A stretch of DNA of 64,000 nt from Paramesorhizobium sp049065735 (GCF_049065735.1 NZ_JBAKHD010000006.1:1-64000); one strand, 5' to 3'; shown: positions 8,328 through 17,234, counted from the first letter of the stretch. Notes: generated by a model from the sequence alone, not told the origin. Program-made: numbers and translations.

Positions 8328-9563
8328 ATGATCAAACGCTTGCTTATGGCGACTGTCGCCAGCTTATGTCTCGCATCGGAAGCATCGTCAGCCGAAACGG
8401 TGGAAATGTGGGTGCGAACCGGAATTGGCGATGCCTTCAAGAAGGTGGTCGAGGCGTATAATGCCAGCCACGAGAACAAGGTCACGGCAACGGAGGTGCC
8501 GTTCTCGGAACTCGTGCAGAAATACGCAACCGCCATTGCCGGCGGGCAGGCGCCCGACGCGCTGTCGCTCGACCTGATCTACACCCCGGCCTTCGCTGCC
8601 GCGGGCCAGCTTGAAGATCTGACCGACTGGGCGAAGCAGCTCCCCTATTTCAATTCGCTTTCGCCGTCGCATGTGCGGCTCGGCACCTATCAGGACCGCA
8701 TTTACGGCCTGCCGCTTTCAGTGGAAACCTCTGTCTTCGCCTGGAACAAGGACCTCTATAAAAAGGCCGGGCTCGATCCGGAGAAGGCTCCCGCGAGCTG
8801 GCAGGAAATCGAAGCCAATGCCGAGAAAATCCGTAAAGTCAGCGATGACACCTACGGCTTTTATTTCTCGGGCGGCGGTTGCGGCGGGTGCATGATCTTC
8901 ACCTTCACCCCGCTCATCTGGGGCTCGGGCGCGGACATTCTCTCCGCCGACGGCAAGACGGCGACGCTCGACACGCCGCAAATGCGCAAGGCGGTGGACG
9001 CTTATCGCAGCATGGTCAAAAAAGACCTCGTCCCGCCAGGCGCCGCGAGCGACAATGGCACGAATTTCCTTTCCTTCACCAATGGCAAGATCGGCCAGCA
9101 AAGCCTCGGCGCCTTCGCCATCGGCACGCTGGTGACCGAGCATCCCGACATCGATTTCGGCGTCACCCTCATTCCGGGCATCGACGGCGGCACGTCGTCC
9201 TTTGCCGGAGGTGATAATTTCGTCGTCACCAAGGGCACGAAGAGGCTCGCCGCGGTGAAGGAATTCCTCGAATATGTCTATTCGCTCGATGGCCAGAAGG
9301 TGATGGCGAAATATGGCAGCCTGCCCACGCGCGCGGATATTGCCGATAAGGCGCTGGAAGGCCTAGACCCGCGCATGCAGGTGGGCCTGAAGGCGATCAG
9401 CGTCGCCAAGACGCCCTACACGCTGCAGTTCAACGATTTGATCAACAGCGCCAACGGCCCGTGGGCCACGTTCACGAACGCCGCCATCTTCGGCGACGAC
9501 GTGGACGGCGCGTTTGCCAACGCCCAGAGCGAGATGCAGTCGATTATCGATAGCGGGCAGTAA
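8328..9563 (+). CDS. ABC sugar importer, periplasmic binding protein
   Basis: A 411-residue family-1 extracellular solute-binding protein (MalE/UgpB class). The signal peptide is MIKRLLMATVASLCLASEAS with cleavage after SSA. The mature part has the typical FSELVQKYATAIAGGQAPDA and YGLPLSVETSVFAWNKDLYKKAG blocks. ATG 8328 follows GGGAGG at the right spacing. It is the first structural gene after the LacI regulator and is separated from the permease by a palindromic repeat. Context with GH127 suggests arabinose-containing oligosaccharides as ligand; this is inference. Confidence 0.88.
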   Translation: MIKRLLMATVASLCLASEASSAETVEMWVRTGIGDAFKKVVEAYNASHENKVTATEVPFSELVQKYATAIAGGQAPDALSLDLIYTPAFAAAGQLEDLTDWAKQLPYFNSLSPSHVRLGTYQDRIYGLPLSVETSVFAWNKDLYKKAGLDPEKAPASWQEIEANAEKIRKVSDDTYGFYFSGGGCGGCMIFTFTPLIWGSGADILSADGKTATLDTPQMRKAVDAYRSMVKKDLVPPGAASDNGTNFLSFTNGKIGQQSLGAFAIGTLVTEHPDIDFGVTLIPGIDGGTSSFAGGDNFVVTKGTKRLAAVKEFLEYVYSLDGQKVMAKYGSLPTRADIADKALEGLDPRMQVGLKAISVAKTPYTLQFNDLINSANGPWATFTNAAIFGDDVDGAFANAQSEMQSIIDSGQ

Positions 9564-9574
9564 CGTAAACGCCG

Positions 9575-9725
9575 ACGCCCTCCTTCCCCCTTGCGGGGAA
9601 GGTGCCCGCGGAGCGGGCGGATGGGGGTGGTGACGTTTGCGCTTTTGCTGACAAACGTGCGCAAGCGTCACCACCCCCACCCGACCCCTTCGGGCCACCC
9701 TCCCCGCAAGGGGGAGGGAGGGCGC
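9575..9725. repeat. Long GC-rich palindromic repeat, copy 1
   Basis: About 150 bp forming a large inverted repeat: CTTGCGGGGAAGGTGCCCGC and GGGGGTGGTGACG on one side, their counterparts CGTCACCACCCCC and CCCTCCCCGCAAGGGGGAGG on the other. The same element is at 19558 (opposite orientation) and 27990 (interrupted). It fills the gap between the binding-protein and permease genes, where a stable RNA hairpin could protect the upstream message. Confidence 0.85.
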
Positions 9726-9745
9726 GAACCCATCAGGAGCACCCC

Positions 9746-10657
9746 ATGACCGACGCCGGTCAACCTCCTTCTACCCGCAAACGAAAGCGAACCACGCAAT
9801 GGCGCGGCCTCCTCTACATCGCCCCGGCGATGGCGCTCGTCATCGTCTTCTTCGTGGTGCCCGTCATCTTCACCGCATGGATGAGCCTCCACAACTGGCC
9901 GCTGATGGGGACGCATCGCTGGATCGGGCTCAATAATTATTTCCGCATGGTCAACGATGCCCGCTTCCTGGCGGCGCTGCGCTTTACCGCCTGGTACACC
10001 ATCATCGTCACGACAGCGATTTTCGCCGTCGCGTTTCCGCTCGCCATCTTCGTGGAAAAGGAGCGGCGGTTCGTCGGCGCCTACCGCACCGTCATCTTCC
10101 TGCCCGTCGTCATCGGTCTTGCCACGGCCTCGCTGCTCTGGGCTTGGCTTGCCAATGTCGATGGCGGGTTTATCGCCCCTGCCCTGAAAGCGCTGGGACT
10201 GGTGGAGAAAAGCCCGAACCTGCTGGCGAATTTCGATACGGCCTTCCTCACCATCATCGTCATGGTCGTCTGGAAGATCGCCGGCTTCACCATGATCATC
10301 CTGCTGACCGGCCTGCAGGCCATTCCCGCTGAGCTTACCGAAGCGGCGCGGATCGACGGCGCGGGCCGCTGGCAGCGCTTCCGGTATCTCACCCTGCCGC
10401 TGATGCGGCGGACCATCGCGCTGGCGCTGATCATCTCCGTCACCGGCTCGATCCTCGCCTTCGACCAGTTCTACATCATGACCTCGGGCGGCCCGCAAAA
10501 CCGGATGATCTCGGTCGTCTACCACATCTTCAACCAGTCCTTCGTGTCGTTCAATCTGGGCTATGGCGCAGCCCTCTCCATCGCGCTGCTCGTCATCCTG
10601 GTGCTGATCAGCATCGTGCAGTTGCGGCTTCTGAAGATCGGGGAGGAACGGCCATGA
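9746..10657 (+). CDS. ABC sugar importer permease 1 (MalF/UgpA type)
   Basis: A 303-residue inner-membrane permease with about six transmembrane segments after a short basic N-terminus (TRKRKRTTQW). The EAA loop that docks the ATPase reads EAARIDGAGRWQRFRYLTLP near residue 210. Start ATG 9746 has AGGAG upstream; the frame is open earlier, but that part is the palindromic repeat. Its stop overlaps the next permease start by 4 bp (ATGA), indicating translational coupling. Confidence 0.88.
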   Translation: MTDAGQPPSTRKRKRTTQWRGLLYIAPAMALVIVFFVVPVIFTAWMSLHNWPLMGTHRWIGLNNYFRMVNDARFLAALRFTAWYTIIVTTAIFAVAFPLAIFVEKERRFVGAYRTVIFLPVVIGLATASLLWAWLANVDGGFIAPALKALGLVEKSPNLLANFDTAFLTIIVMVVWKIAGFTMIILLTGLQAIPAELTEAARIDGAGRWQRFRYLTLPLMRRTIALALIISVTGSILAFDQFYIMTSGGPQNRMISVVYHIFNQSFVSFNLGYGAALSIALLVILVLISIVQLRLLKIGEERP

Positions 10658-11517
10658 GCACCGCAAAGCAACGCCGCGCCGTCAAGGCCCTCCGCGCCCT
10701 CGCGGCCTATCACGGCGCCGGCATCATCATCGCGCTGTTCTTCCTCGCGCCGCTTGCCATCGTCTTCCTCGCCTCGTTCCGCCATGGCACCGAGGCGCGG
10801 CAGCCGGCATTGCCGCCCTGGCCGACCGAGGGCTTCAGCCTTGAATCCTACCGCTCGCTCGACAGCTTCGGCGCGGGTATCTGGCAGCATACGGTCAATT
10901 CGCTCGCCGTGTCGCTGGCGACGGTGGTGCTGACCGTCGCCGTCAGCCTGCTCGCGGGCTATGGCTTCTCGCGCTACCGTTTTCCGCTGAAGAACGTGCT
11001 CTTCGTGCTTGTCATCGCCACGCTGATGATCCCGTTCCAGTCGATCCTGACGCCGCTCTTTATCATCCTCGCCAAGCTCGGCCTCAGCAATTCGCTGATT
11101 GGCCTGACATTGGTCTATGTCACGCTGCAACTGCCCTTCTCCGTGTTCATGATGCGCAATGCCTTCGACGCGGTGCCGAAGGAAATCGAGGAGGCGGCGC
11201 GGATCGATGGGGCGCGGGATCTGCGGCTGCTCTTGCGCGTGCTTCTGCCGCTCGTGCTGCCCGGCGTGGCGACGGTGGCGATCTTCGCCTTTCTCAACGC
11301 CTGGAACGAGTTCCTCGCCGCGCTGGTGCTCTTGTCCAGCAATGAGAAATACACCCTTCCCGTCCTGATGATGGCGGTGCGCGCCGGACGCCTCGGCGCG
11401 ATCAACTGGGGCGCGGTGCAGGCGGGCGTCGCCGTGATGACCATCCCCTGCCTCATCGTCTTCCTTCTCCTGCAACGCTATTACATGCGCGGGCTCATGG
11501 CCGGCGCGGTGAAATAA
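10654..11517 (+). CDS. ABC sugar importer permease 2 (MalG/UgpE type)
   Basis: A 287-residue permease with six predicted membrane helices. The EAA loop reads EEAARIDGARDLRLLLRVLL, and the C-terminus (YYMRGLMAGAVK) is typical of carbohydrate permeases of the MalG class. It is translationally coupled to the preceding permease and followed 18 bp later by the GH127 gene, so it belongs to the same operon. Confidence 0.88.
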   Translation: MSTAKQRRAVKALRALAAYHGAGIIIALFFLAPLAIVFLASFRHGTEARQPALPPWPTEGFSLESYRSLDSFGAGIWQHTVNSLAVSLATVVLTVAVSLLAGYGFSRYRFPLKNVLFVLVIATLMIPFQSILTPLFIILAKLGLSNSLIGLTLVYVTLQLPFSVFMMRNAFDAVPKEIEEAARIDGARDLRLLLRVLLPLVLPGVATVAIFAFLNAWNEFLAALVLLSSNEKYTLPVLMMAVRAGRLGAINWGAVQAGVAVMTIPCLIVFLLLQRYYMRGLMAGAVK

Positions 11518-11535
11518 TCTCAAGAAAGACAAGCC

Positions 11536-13464
11536 ATGACCAAAGCCAAAAGAGACCGCCAGTTCCGTCCCCTCCCCGTCCCCAGCGTCGAGATCGGGGG
11601 CCTGTTCGGCGACCGGCAGGATGCCATCTGCAATACCACCGCCGAAACACTGCTCGACCGCTGCGTCGAGGCGGGCATGGTCAAAGCCATCGATGTGGAC
11701 CAGCCCTCTCCCGGCATCGTCATCCCGATCCAGCCCTGGGGCGGCACGACGCAGATGTTCTGGGACAGCGACCTCGGCAAATCCATCGAAACCGTCGCGT
11801 ATTCGCTTTATCGCCGGCCCAACCCGCAATTGGAGGCCCGCGTCGATGCCATTATCGACATGTATGAGAAGCTTCAGGACAAGGACGGCTATCTCAACGC
11901 CTGGTTCCAGCGCGTTCAACCCGACCGGCGCTGGACGAATCTGCGCGACCATCACGAGCTCTATTGCGGCGGCCATCTGATCGAAGGCGCGGTCGCCTAT
12001 TATCAGGCGACCGGCAAGCGGAAGATGCTCGACATCATGTGCCGCTATGCCGATTATCTCACCACGGTGTTCGGGCGCGGCGAGGGCCAGCTTCGCGGCT
12101 ATTGCGGCCATGAGGAAATCGAGCTGGCGCTGGTGAAGCTCGCCCGCGTAACGGGCCAGAAGAAATATCTGGACCTTGCCAAATTCTTTATAGACGAGCG
12201 CGGGACTGAGCCGCATTTCTTCGATGAAGAGGCCCGCCGCGACGGGCGCGACCCGAAGGATTTCATTCAGAAATCTTATGAATACGGGCAGGCCCATCTT
12301 CCGGTGCGCGAGCAGAAAAAGGTGGTCGGCCATGCGGTGCGGGCCATGTATCTTTATTCCGGCATGGCCGACATCGCCACGGAATACAATGACGACAGCC
12401 TGACCTCCGCCCTCGAGACCCTGTGGGACGATCTGACGACGAAGCAGATGTACATCACCGGCGGCATCGGTCCGGAGGCGTCGAACGAGGGCTTCACCGA
12501 TTACTACGATCTGCCCAACGAAACCGCCTATGCCGAAACCTGCGCCTCGGTCGGCCTCGTCTTCTGGGCGAACCGGATGCTCGGGCGGGGGCCGAACCGG
12601 CGCTATGCAGACATCATGGAGCAGGCGCTCTATAATGGCGCGATGGCGGGCTTGTCGCTCGACGGCAAGACCTTCTTCTACGAAAATCCGCTCGAAAGTA
12701 CCGGCAAGCACCACCGCTGGGTCTGGCACCATTGCCCCTGCTGCCCGCCCAATATCGCCCGGCTGATGGTGTCCATCGGCTCCTATATGTATGCGGTCGC
12801 CGAGGATGAAATCGCCGTGCATCTCTATGGCGAGAGCAAGGCGCATTTCGAAATCGGCGGCGCGAAGATCGATCTGACGCAAAAGACCCGCTACCCCTGG
12901 GACGGCGCGATCCGCTTCGAGCTTGCGGCAGACCGGCCAGCCCGCTTCGCCCTGTCGCTGCGCATTCCCGGCTGGGCGCGTGGTGCTTCGGTCAAGGTCA
13001 ATGGCGAGGCGCTCGATCTGGCGTCGGTGACAGTGGACGGTTATGCGCGTATCGAACGCGAGTGGCAGGCGGGCGACCGTGTCGAGCTCGACATTCCGCT
13101 CATCCCCCGTGCGCTCTGGGCGAACCCGCTGGTACGGCAGGATGCAGGCCGCGCGGCGCTGATGCGCGGGCCGCTCGTCTATTGCGCTGAAGGCGTCGAC
13201 AATGGCGACAATCTCAACGCCATCGAGCTGACGGGCGATATTGCGGGGGCACGGACCGTCGAAGTCCCCGAACTCGATGGCGCGGTGGCGCTGGACCTCT
13301 CCGTCATCAGCGACGAAGCCGACTGGGGCGATACGCTCTACCGCACCGCGCCGCCGGCCAAACGGGAAAGGACGGCGCGCTTCATCCCCTATCCGTTCTG
13401 GGACAATCGCGCGCCGGGCGAAATGCTGGTCTGGATGCGGGCGGGGACTCTCAGCCATGGATAG
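11536..13464 (+). CDS. Glycoside hydrolase family 127 (probable beta-L-arabinofuranosidase)
   Basis: A 642-residue GH127 (DUF1680) enzyme without a signal peptide, so cytoplasmic. The residues that in Bifidobacterium HypBA1 form the zinc site and catalytic cysteine are recognisable: Glu and Cys in AETCASVG (about residue 335) and the CPCC cluster in HHCPCCPPNIARL (about 399-402). Characterised members release L-arabinofuranose from beta-linked arabino-oligosaccharides, but the family also includes other activities. It sits between the permeases and the ATPase gene, so imported oligosaccharides are probably trimmed inside the cell. Its stop overlaps the ATPase start by 8 bp. Confidence 0.88.
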   Translation: MTKAKRDRQFRPLPVPSVEIGGLFGDRQDAICNTTAETLLDRCVEAGMVKAIDVDQPSPGIVIPIQPWGGTTQMFWDSDLGKSIETVAYSLYRRPNPQLEARVDAIIDMYEKLQDKDGYLNAWFQRVQPDRRWTNLRDHHELYCGGHLIEGAVAYYQATGKRKMLDIMCRYADYLTTVFGRGEGQLRGYCGHEEIELALVKLARVTGQKKYLDLAKFFIDERGTEPHFFDEEARRDGRDPKDFIQKSYEYGQAHLPVREQKKVVGHAVRAMYLYSGMADIATEYNDDSLTSALETLWDDLTTKQMYITGGIGPEASNEGFTDYYDLPNETAYAETCASVGLVFWANRMLGRGPNRRYADIMEQALYNGAMAGLSLDGKTFFYENPLESTGKHHRWVWHHCPCCPPNIARLMVSIGSYMYAVAEDEIAVHLYGESKAHFEIGGAKIDLTQKTRYPWDGAIRFELAADRPARFALSLRIPGWARGASVKVNGEALDLASVTVDGYARIEREWQAGDRVELDIPLIPRALWANPLVRQDAGRAALMRGPLVYCAEGVDNGDNLNAIELTGDIAGARTVEVPELDGAVALDLSVISDEADWGDTLYRTAPPAKRERTARFIPYPFWDNRAPGEMLVWMRAGTLSHG

Positions 13465-14536
13465 GACGGTCCGCACGGGAGTCGTGCTTAAAAATATCCG
13501 CAAGAGCTTCGGCAATGTCGATGTCATCCATGGCGTCGATCTTGCCATCGATGAAGGCTCGTTCGTGGTCTTCGTCGGCCCTTCCGGCTGCGGGAAATCC
13601 ACGCTTCTGCGCATGATCGCCGGGCTGGAGGAGGTGACGGATGGCGACATCTCCATCAATGGGCGCGACGTCACCGATCTCGATCCCTCCACACGCGGCA
13701 TCGCCATGGTGTTCCAGTCCTATGCGCTCTATCCGCATATGAGCGTGCGGGACAATCTCGCCTTCGGGCTGAAAATGGCGCGCACGAAGCCGGAGGAGAT
13801 CGAGGCGCGGGTGAAATCAGCCGCCGCGATCCTCAAGATCGATCATCTGCTCGACCGCCGTCCGGGCCAGCTCTCCGGCGGCCAGCGGCAGCGCGTCGCC
13901 ATTGGCCGGGCCATCGTGCGCAAGCCCGATGTGTTCCTGTTCGATGAGCCGCTTTCCAATCTCGACGCGGAACTGCGCGTCTCCATGCGCGTCGAGATCG
14001 CCCGGCTGCACCGCGAGCTTGGCAACACGATGATCTATGTCACCCACGACCAGACGGAGGCGATGACGCTCGCCGACAAGATCGTGGTGCTGCGCAATGG
14101 CCGGATCGAGCAGGAAGGCAGCCCGCGCGAGGTCTATGAAGACCCGGCCAACACCTTCGTCGCCGGCTTCATCGGCTCGCCGCGCATGAACCTGCTTGAT
14201 GCCGTGTGGAGCGGTGACGGTGAGGTCGAATTGGCGGGACGGAAAATTCGCTCTCCCCTCGCCCGCCCGCCTGTGCCGGGAACGAAGATCACCTTCGGCA
14301 TCCGTCCGGAAAATCTCACCCTTGCCGAGGCGTCCGATACGGCGATTCCGGCAAAGGTGGATTTCGCTGAATATCTCGGCGGCACGCAATATCTCTACTG
14401 CCAGCTTGAGGATGGCCAGCCGCTGGTGGCGGAATATAGAGGCACTGCGCCAGTGCCAGCGGGCGCGCATATCCAGCTCGCCTGCCGTGCGGATCATCAC
14501 CGCCTGTTCGACTCCGCGGGGGTGCGGTTGCGATAG
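13457..14536 (+). CDS. ABC sugar importer ATPase (MalK/UgpC type)
   Basis: A 359-residue ATPase. Walker A is GPSGCGKST (about residue 38), the signature is LSGGQRQRVAIGRA, Walker B is FLFDEPLSNLD, and the switch histidine is in THDQTEAM. The C-terminal third is the TOBE/MalK regulatory domain (GIRPENLTL). ATG 13457 overlaps the GH127 stop; the longer open frame from 13241 is only GH127 sequence read in another frame. It completes the binding protein-permease-permease-GH127-ATPase operon. Confidence 0.9.
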   Translation: MDRTVRTGVVLKNIRKSFGNVDVIHGVDLAIDEGSFVVFVGPSGCGKSTLLRMIAGLEEVTDGDISINGRDVTDLDPSTRGIAMVFQSYALYPHMSVRDNLAFGLKMARTKPEEIEARVKSAAAILKIDHLLDRRPGQLSGGQRQRVAIGRAIVRKPDVFLFDEPLSNLDAELRVSMRVEIARLHRELGNTMIYVTHDQTEAMTLADKIVVLRNGRIEQEGSPREVYEDPANTFVAGFIGSPRMNLLDAVWSGDGEVELAGRKIRSPLARPPVPGTKITFGIRPENLTLAEASDTAIPAKVDFAEYLGGTQYLYCQLEDGQPLVAEYRGTAPVPAGAHIQLACRADHHRLFDSAGVRLR

Positions 14537-14576
14537 AGCAAGGCTTGACCTTCCCATCGTTGTAACCCGTAGGCTT

Positions 14577-14623
14577 AGAGCATGAATCCCGACAAACTGC
14601 AGACTTTTCGGGGACGATCATGC
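14577..14623. repeat. Dispersed rhizobial-type palindromic repeat, copy b
   Basis: An imperfect inverted repeat starting AGAGCATGAATCCCGA, containing AGACTTTTCGGGG and ending ATCATGC. It resembles the copies at 5723 and 16430. It lies between the ATPase and multicopper oxidase genes and produces a spurious upstream ATG (14582) for the oxidase. Confidence 0.6.
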
Positions 14624-14668
14624 GGCAAGAACAAGGCCGAATCCGGGATTTGCTTGATGGAGACGACT

Positions 14669-16159
14669 ATGCACCGACGCGCATTTCTGAGTGGAGTGGC
14701 AACCCTCGTGCTGGCAGGCCCTGCCAGCGCACAGATGCACCATATGCCCGGCATGGACATGGAGGAGCACGGCGGCCACCAGACGTCCGCGCCAGGCAAA
14801 GCGCCCGTGCTGCCCGAAGGCGAACCATTGCGCGAATTGCCCCGCCTCGCGAACGAAGCCGCCGCCCCCGGCCTGTTCAAGGCGCGGCTCACCGCCGGCC
14901 CGGCCACGGCGCAATTTGCCAAAGGCCTCGACACGCCGATCCTCGCCTATAACGGCATGAGCCCCGGCCCGCTCATCGAGGTGACCGAGGGAGACCGCGT
15001 GGAAATTGCTTTCCGGAACGATGTTCCGGATGAAGAAAGCACGATCCATTGGCATGGCATGCCGGTGCCTGCGGACCAGGACGGCAACCCGATGGACGCG
15101 GTGGCGCCGGGCAACGAGCGCATCTATGCCTTCCAATTGCCGGAAGGGAGCGCCGCATCCTACTGGTATCATCCGCATCCCCATGGCAAAACAGCGGAGC
15201 AGGTCTATCGCGGCCTTGCGGGCGTGTTTCTGGTCAAGCCGAAGCACGATCCCATCCCCGCCCAATATGGCGACACGGTGCTGATGTTTACCGACCTGCG
15301 CCTCGCCGCCGATGGCACCATGCCGCCAAGCACGATGACCGACATGATGAACGGGCGGGTCGGCGACCATGTGCTTACAAACGGTCAGAAGAACCCCGTC
15401 CTCGCAGTGCGTCCCGGCGAGAAGCGGCGGCTGCGCCTCTACAACGCCACCAATGCGCGTTTCCTGCGGCTCGCTTTCGAGAATGCCCGCATGACGATCG
15501 TTGGCACTGATGGCGGCTTGCTCGAAGCGCCCGTGGAGGTGGAGGAAATTCTGCTTACCCCCGCCGAGCGTGTCGATCTCGTTGTCGCCTTCGACCAGCC
15601 GGGGCAGGCCCGCCTCGAGACGCTCGACTACGACCGCGGCTGGATGGGACCGGGCAAACCTGATGATGCGGGCCTGCGCTTGCTGACGGTCGATGTCTCC
15701 GGCGTGCCCGCTTCGGACGTTCCCCCGCTTCCCGAAAAGCTGCGCACCATCACCCCGCTCAGCAGCCCGACGGTCACGCGGCGCCTCGTCCTGACGGAAG
15801 CCATGGGCGCGGATCACGGAGCGATGCAGTTCCTCATCAATGGCGCGGCCTTCGACATGAATCGTGTCGATCTCGTCGCGAAACGCGGCGCGACCGAGCT
15901 CTGGGAAATCGTCAACCGGGCCGACATGGACCACCCCTTCCACGTGCATGGCACGCAGTTCCAGGTGATCGAGCACGAGCGAGACGGGAAAGTGTCGAAA
16001 CCGGCCTATCTTGCCTGGAAGGATACGGTGAATGTCGCGCGCGGCGAAACGGTACGGTTCCTCATCCGGCAGGACCTCCCCGGCCCGCGCATGTACCATT
16101 GCCACATCCTGGAGCACGAGCAGCTGGGCATGATGGGCATCATCGACGTGCAGGCCTGA
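14669..16159 (+). CDS. Tat-exported multicopper oxidase (CueO/CopA-like)
   Basis: A 496-residue three-cupredoxin-domain oxidase. The N-terminus MHRRAFLSGVATLVLAG is a twin-arginine signal, followed by a Met/His-rich stretch (MHHMPGMDMEEHGG). All four copper-ligand motifs are present: HWHG (about residue 128), HPHPHG (about 169), HPFHVHG (about 427) and HCHILEHEQLGMMG near the C-terminus. Members oxidise Cu(I), phenols or metals in the periplasm; copper tolerance is a likely role but unproven. ATG 14669 is chosen for the GGAGA seven bases upstream and the clean Tat signal. Confidence 0.88.
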   Translation: MHRRAFLSGVATLVLAGPASAQMHHMPGMDMEEHGGHQTSAPGKAPVLPEGEPLRELPRLANEAAAPGLFKARLTAGPATAQFAKGLDTPILAYNGMSPGPLIEVTEGDRVEIAFRNDVPDEESTIHWHGMPVPADQDGNPMDAVAPGNERIYAFQLPEGSAASYWYHPHPHGKTAEQVYRGLAGVFLVKPKHDPIPAQYGDTVLMFTDLRLAADGTMPPSTMTDMMNGRVGDHVLTNGQKNPVLAVRPGEKRRLRLYNATNARFLRLAFENARMTIVGTDGGLLEAPVEVEEILLTPAERVDLVVAFDQPGQARLETLDYDRGWMGPGKPDDAGLRLLTVDVSGVPASDVPPLPEKLRTITPLSSPTVTRRLVLTEAMGADHGAMQFLINGAAFDMNRVDLVAKRGATELWEIVNRADMDHPFHVHGTQFQVIEHERDGKVSKPAYLAWKDTVNVARGETVRFLIRQDLPGPRMYHCHILEHEQLGMMGIIDVQA

Positions 16160-16175
16160 TCTGCGGCATTCTCTT

Positions 16176-16215
16176 AGAGCGTGATGCGATCAGGCCCGTG
16201 CGGGTATCACGCTCT
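16176..16215. terminator. Repeat-derived hairpin between converging genes
   Basis: AGAGCGTGAT (16176-16185) pairs perfectly with ATCACGCTCT (16206-16215) around a 20-base loop. It follows the oxidase stop and touches the stop of the converging DUF3606 gene, so it can terminate both. It has no strong U-run. The AGAGCGTGAT arm relates it to the dispersed repeat family. Confidence 0.5.
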
Positions 16216-16402
16216 AGCCCTCGGCCTTGATCGTTTTGGCGATCTTCAGCAATTTCTCGCGATCCGTGCCGTGCTTTTGCACCAGATCCCGCGCTTGAAG
16301 CGGCGAAAGGTCCGTATTCTCCGCCAGATAGCGAATCTCCTCGTCCTCGCTGCCACGAGAATTAAGCCACCCGATATCAGCGTTACGCTCAGTTCCGGTC
16401 AT
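16214..16402 (-). CDS. DUF3606 small protein
   Basis: A 62-residue acidic/basic soluble protein resembling DUF3606: the pattern DLSPLQARDLVQKHGTDREKLLKIAK is the conserved helical core, in which a potential helix-turn-helix is followed by a Lys-rich tail. Such proteins are common and abundant in Rhizobiales; their function is unknown. The start ATG at 16402 is preceded on the reverse strand by GGAGG. It is flanked on both sides by copies of dispersed palindromic repeats (16176 and 16430). Confidence 0.7.
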   Translation of the reverse strand: MTGTERNADIGWLNSRGSEDEEIRYLAENTDLSPLQARDLVQKHGTDREKLLKIAKTIKAEG

Positions 16403-16429
16403 GATGTCCTCCTAACTCGTTGTTTTCAC

Positions 16430-16476
16430 GCATGATCTTGACCGGGAAGTCTGCGACTCTTCGGGACCATGCTCTG
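16430..16476. repeat. Dispersed rhizobial-type palindromic repeat, copy c
   Basis: An imperfect inverted repeat from GCATGATCTTGACCGGGAAG to CTTCGGGACCATGCTCT. It is the same family as 5723 and 14577, placed just upstream of the DUF3606 gene. Confidence 0.6.
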
Positions 16477-16785
16477 GAGGAAACTGACGGGAATTCCGAA
16501 TGTTCCCATGGCTGGAAACTATCCCCGCCGGTGGATAACCCACGGAAAAATGTTGCGGCCCCGCAACAGCGTCAAAAGAACTGACCCCACGCACGGCTTC
16601 GCGGGACGGGCATGGGGTCAGTCACCCTGCAGCCCTGTGGGCTTTAAGGGCACCTAACCATACAATTTTCAACCTAAGCGGACAATCCATGCTATGATAA
16701 CACTTTCGAGTTTAGTTAAGGGAAATGGTAAGCACTAGGCAAAGTAAGTATTGACTTGTAGTTTTCGATAAAACGGAGTTGTAAC
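16477..16785. other. Gene-free interval with shifting base composition
   Basis: No convincing gene. The left part is GC-rich and holds the inverted repeat at 16580-16622. From about 16660 the sequence becomes distinctly AT-rich and remains so through the orphan gene at 16786. This composition break suggests acquired DNA. Confidence 0.5.
16580..16622. repeat. Inverted repeat ACTGACCCCA / TGGGGTCAGT
   Basis: Perfect 10-bp arms at 16580-16589 and 16613-16622, extended inward by two further pairs after one mismatch. There is no U-run. It could be a terminator, a small mobile-element remnant or the edge of the AT-rich insert. Confidence 0.45.
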
Positions 16786-17058
16786 ATGTCGGCGAACTAT
16801 AAGCAGATTTGCAGTATAGTTGACCAATGGAGCGATAATTTACCCTTTTTAGCAGATTTTCCTAAAAAAAGACGAGGGATTGTAGATAGCACTTACTTGC
16901 AGTTTTTTATGGCGTTGACGACTTTAGGCTTTACGGAGAGTGAAATAGAGACCGCAACCGGAGGATTATACCATCTGATCGAGCGCAGGCTCGACGCGAT
17001 TTACCGGTCTGGACTCGTCATTTTGAAAATGGATAAAGATGTCCTCACACAGGATTGA
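16786..17058 (+). CDS. Hypothetical protein, low-GC orphan gene
   Basis: A 90-residue protein I do not recognise. It starts MSANYKQICSIVDQWSDNLP and contains a possible helical region ESEIETATGGLYHLIERRLDAIYR; there is no signal peptide or membrane segment. Codon use (AAA, TTA, ATA, TTT) and base composition differ sharply from neighbouring genes, which suggests horizontal acquisition. The GGAG before ATG 16786 (AACGGAGTTGTAAC) supports expression. No neighbour hints at function. Confidence 0.6.
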   Translation: MSANYKQICSIVDQWSDNLPFLADFPKKRRGIVDSTYLQFFMALTTLGFTESEIETATGGLYHLIERRLDAIYRSGLVILKMDKDVLTQD

Positions 17059-17234
17059 CCCGCTTTTATATGATCCACCCATCGGCGGACACGCCGCAGC
17101 CCTCCGCAGCGCGCCGTTCAACGCATGGCGCTTGGGCAATGTCGGCGCTTCTCCCGATAACCGCAGCACCGTCATCTCCCCGTTATGAACGCCCCTTATA
17201 GCTCCGCTCGCTGAGGGGCATCTTCCGCCCCTCG

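Noticed and set aside
10561..13707. Very long minus-strand open frame (1048 codons)
   Set aside because: It lies antisense to the permease, GH127 and ATPase genes, all with full family motifs. The antisense product has no recognisable domain and is a codon-bias shadow.
14618..16117. 499-codon minus-strand frame opposite the multicopper oxidase
   Set aside because: The plus strand has all four copper-binding motifs and a Tat signal; the antisense frame has none.
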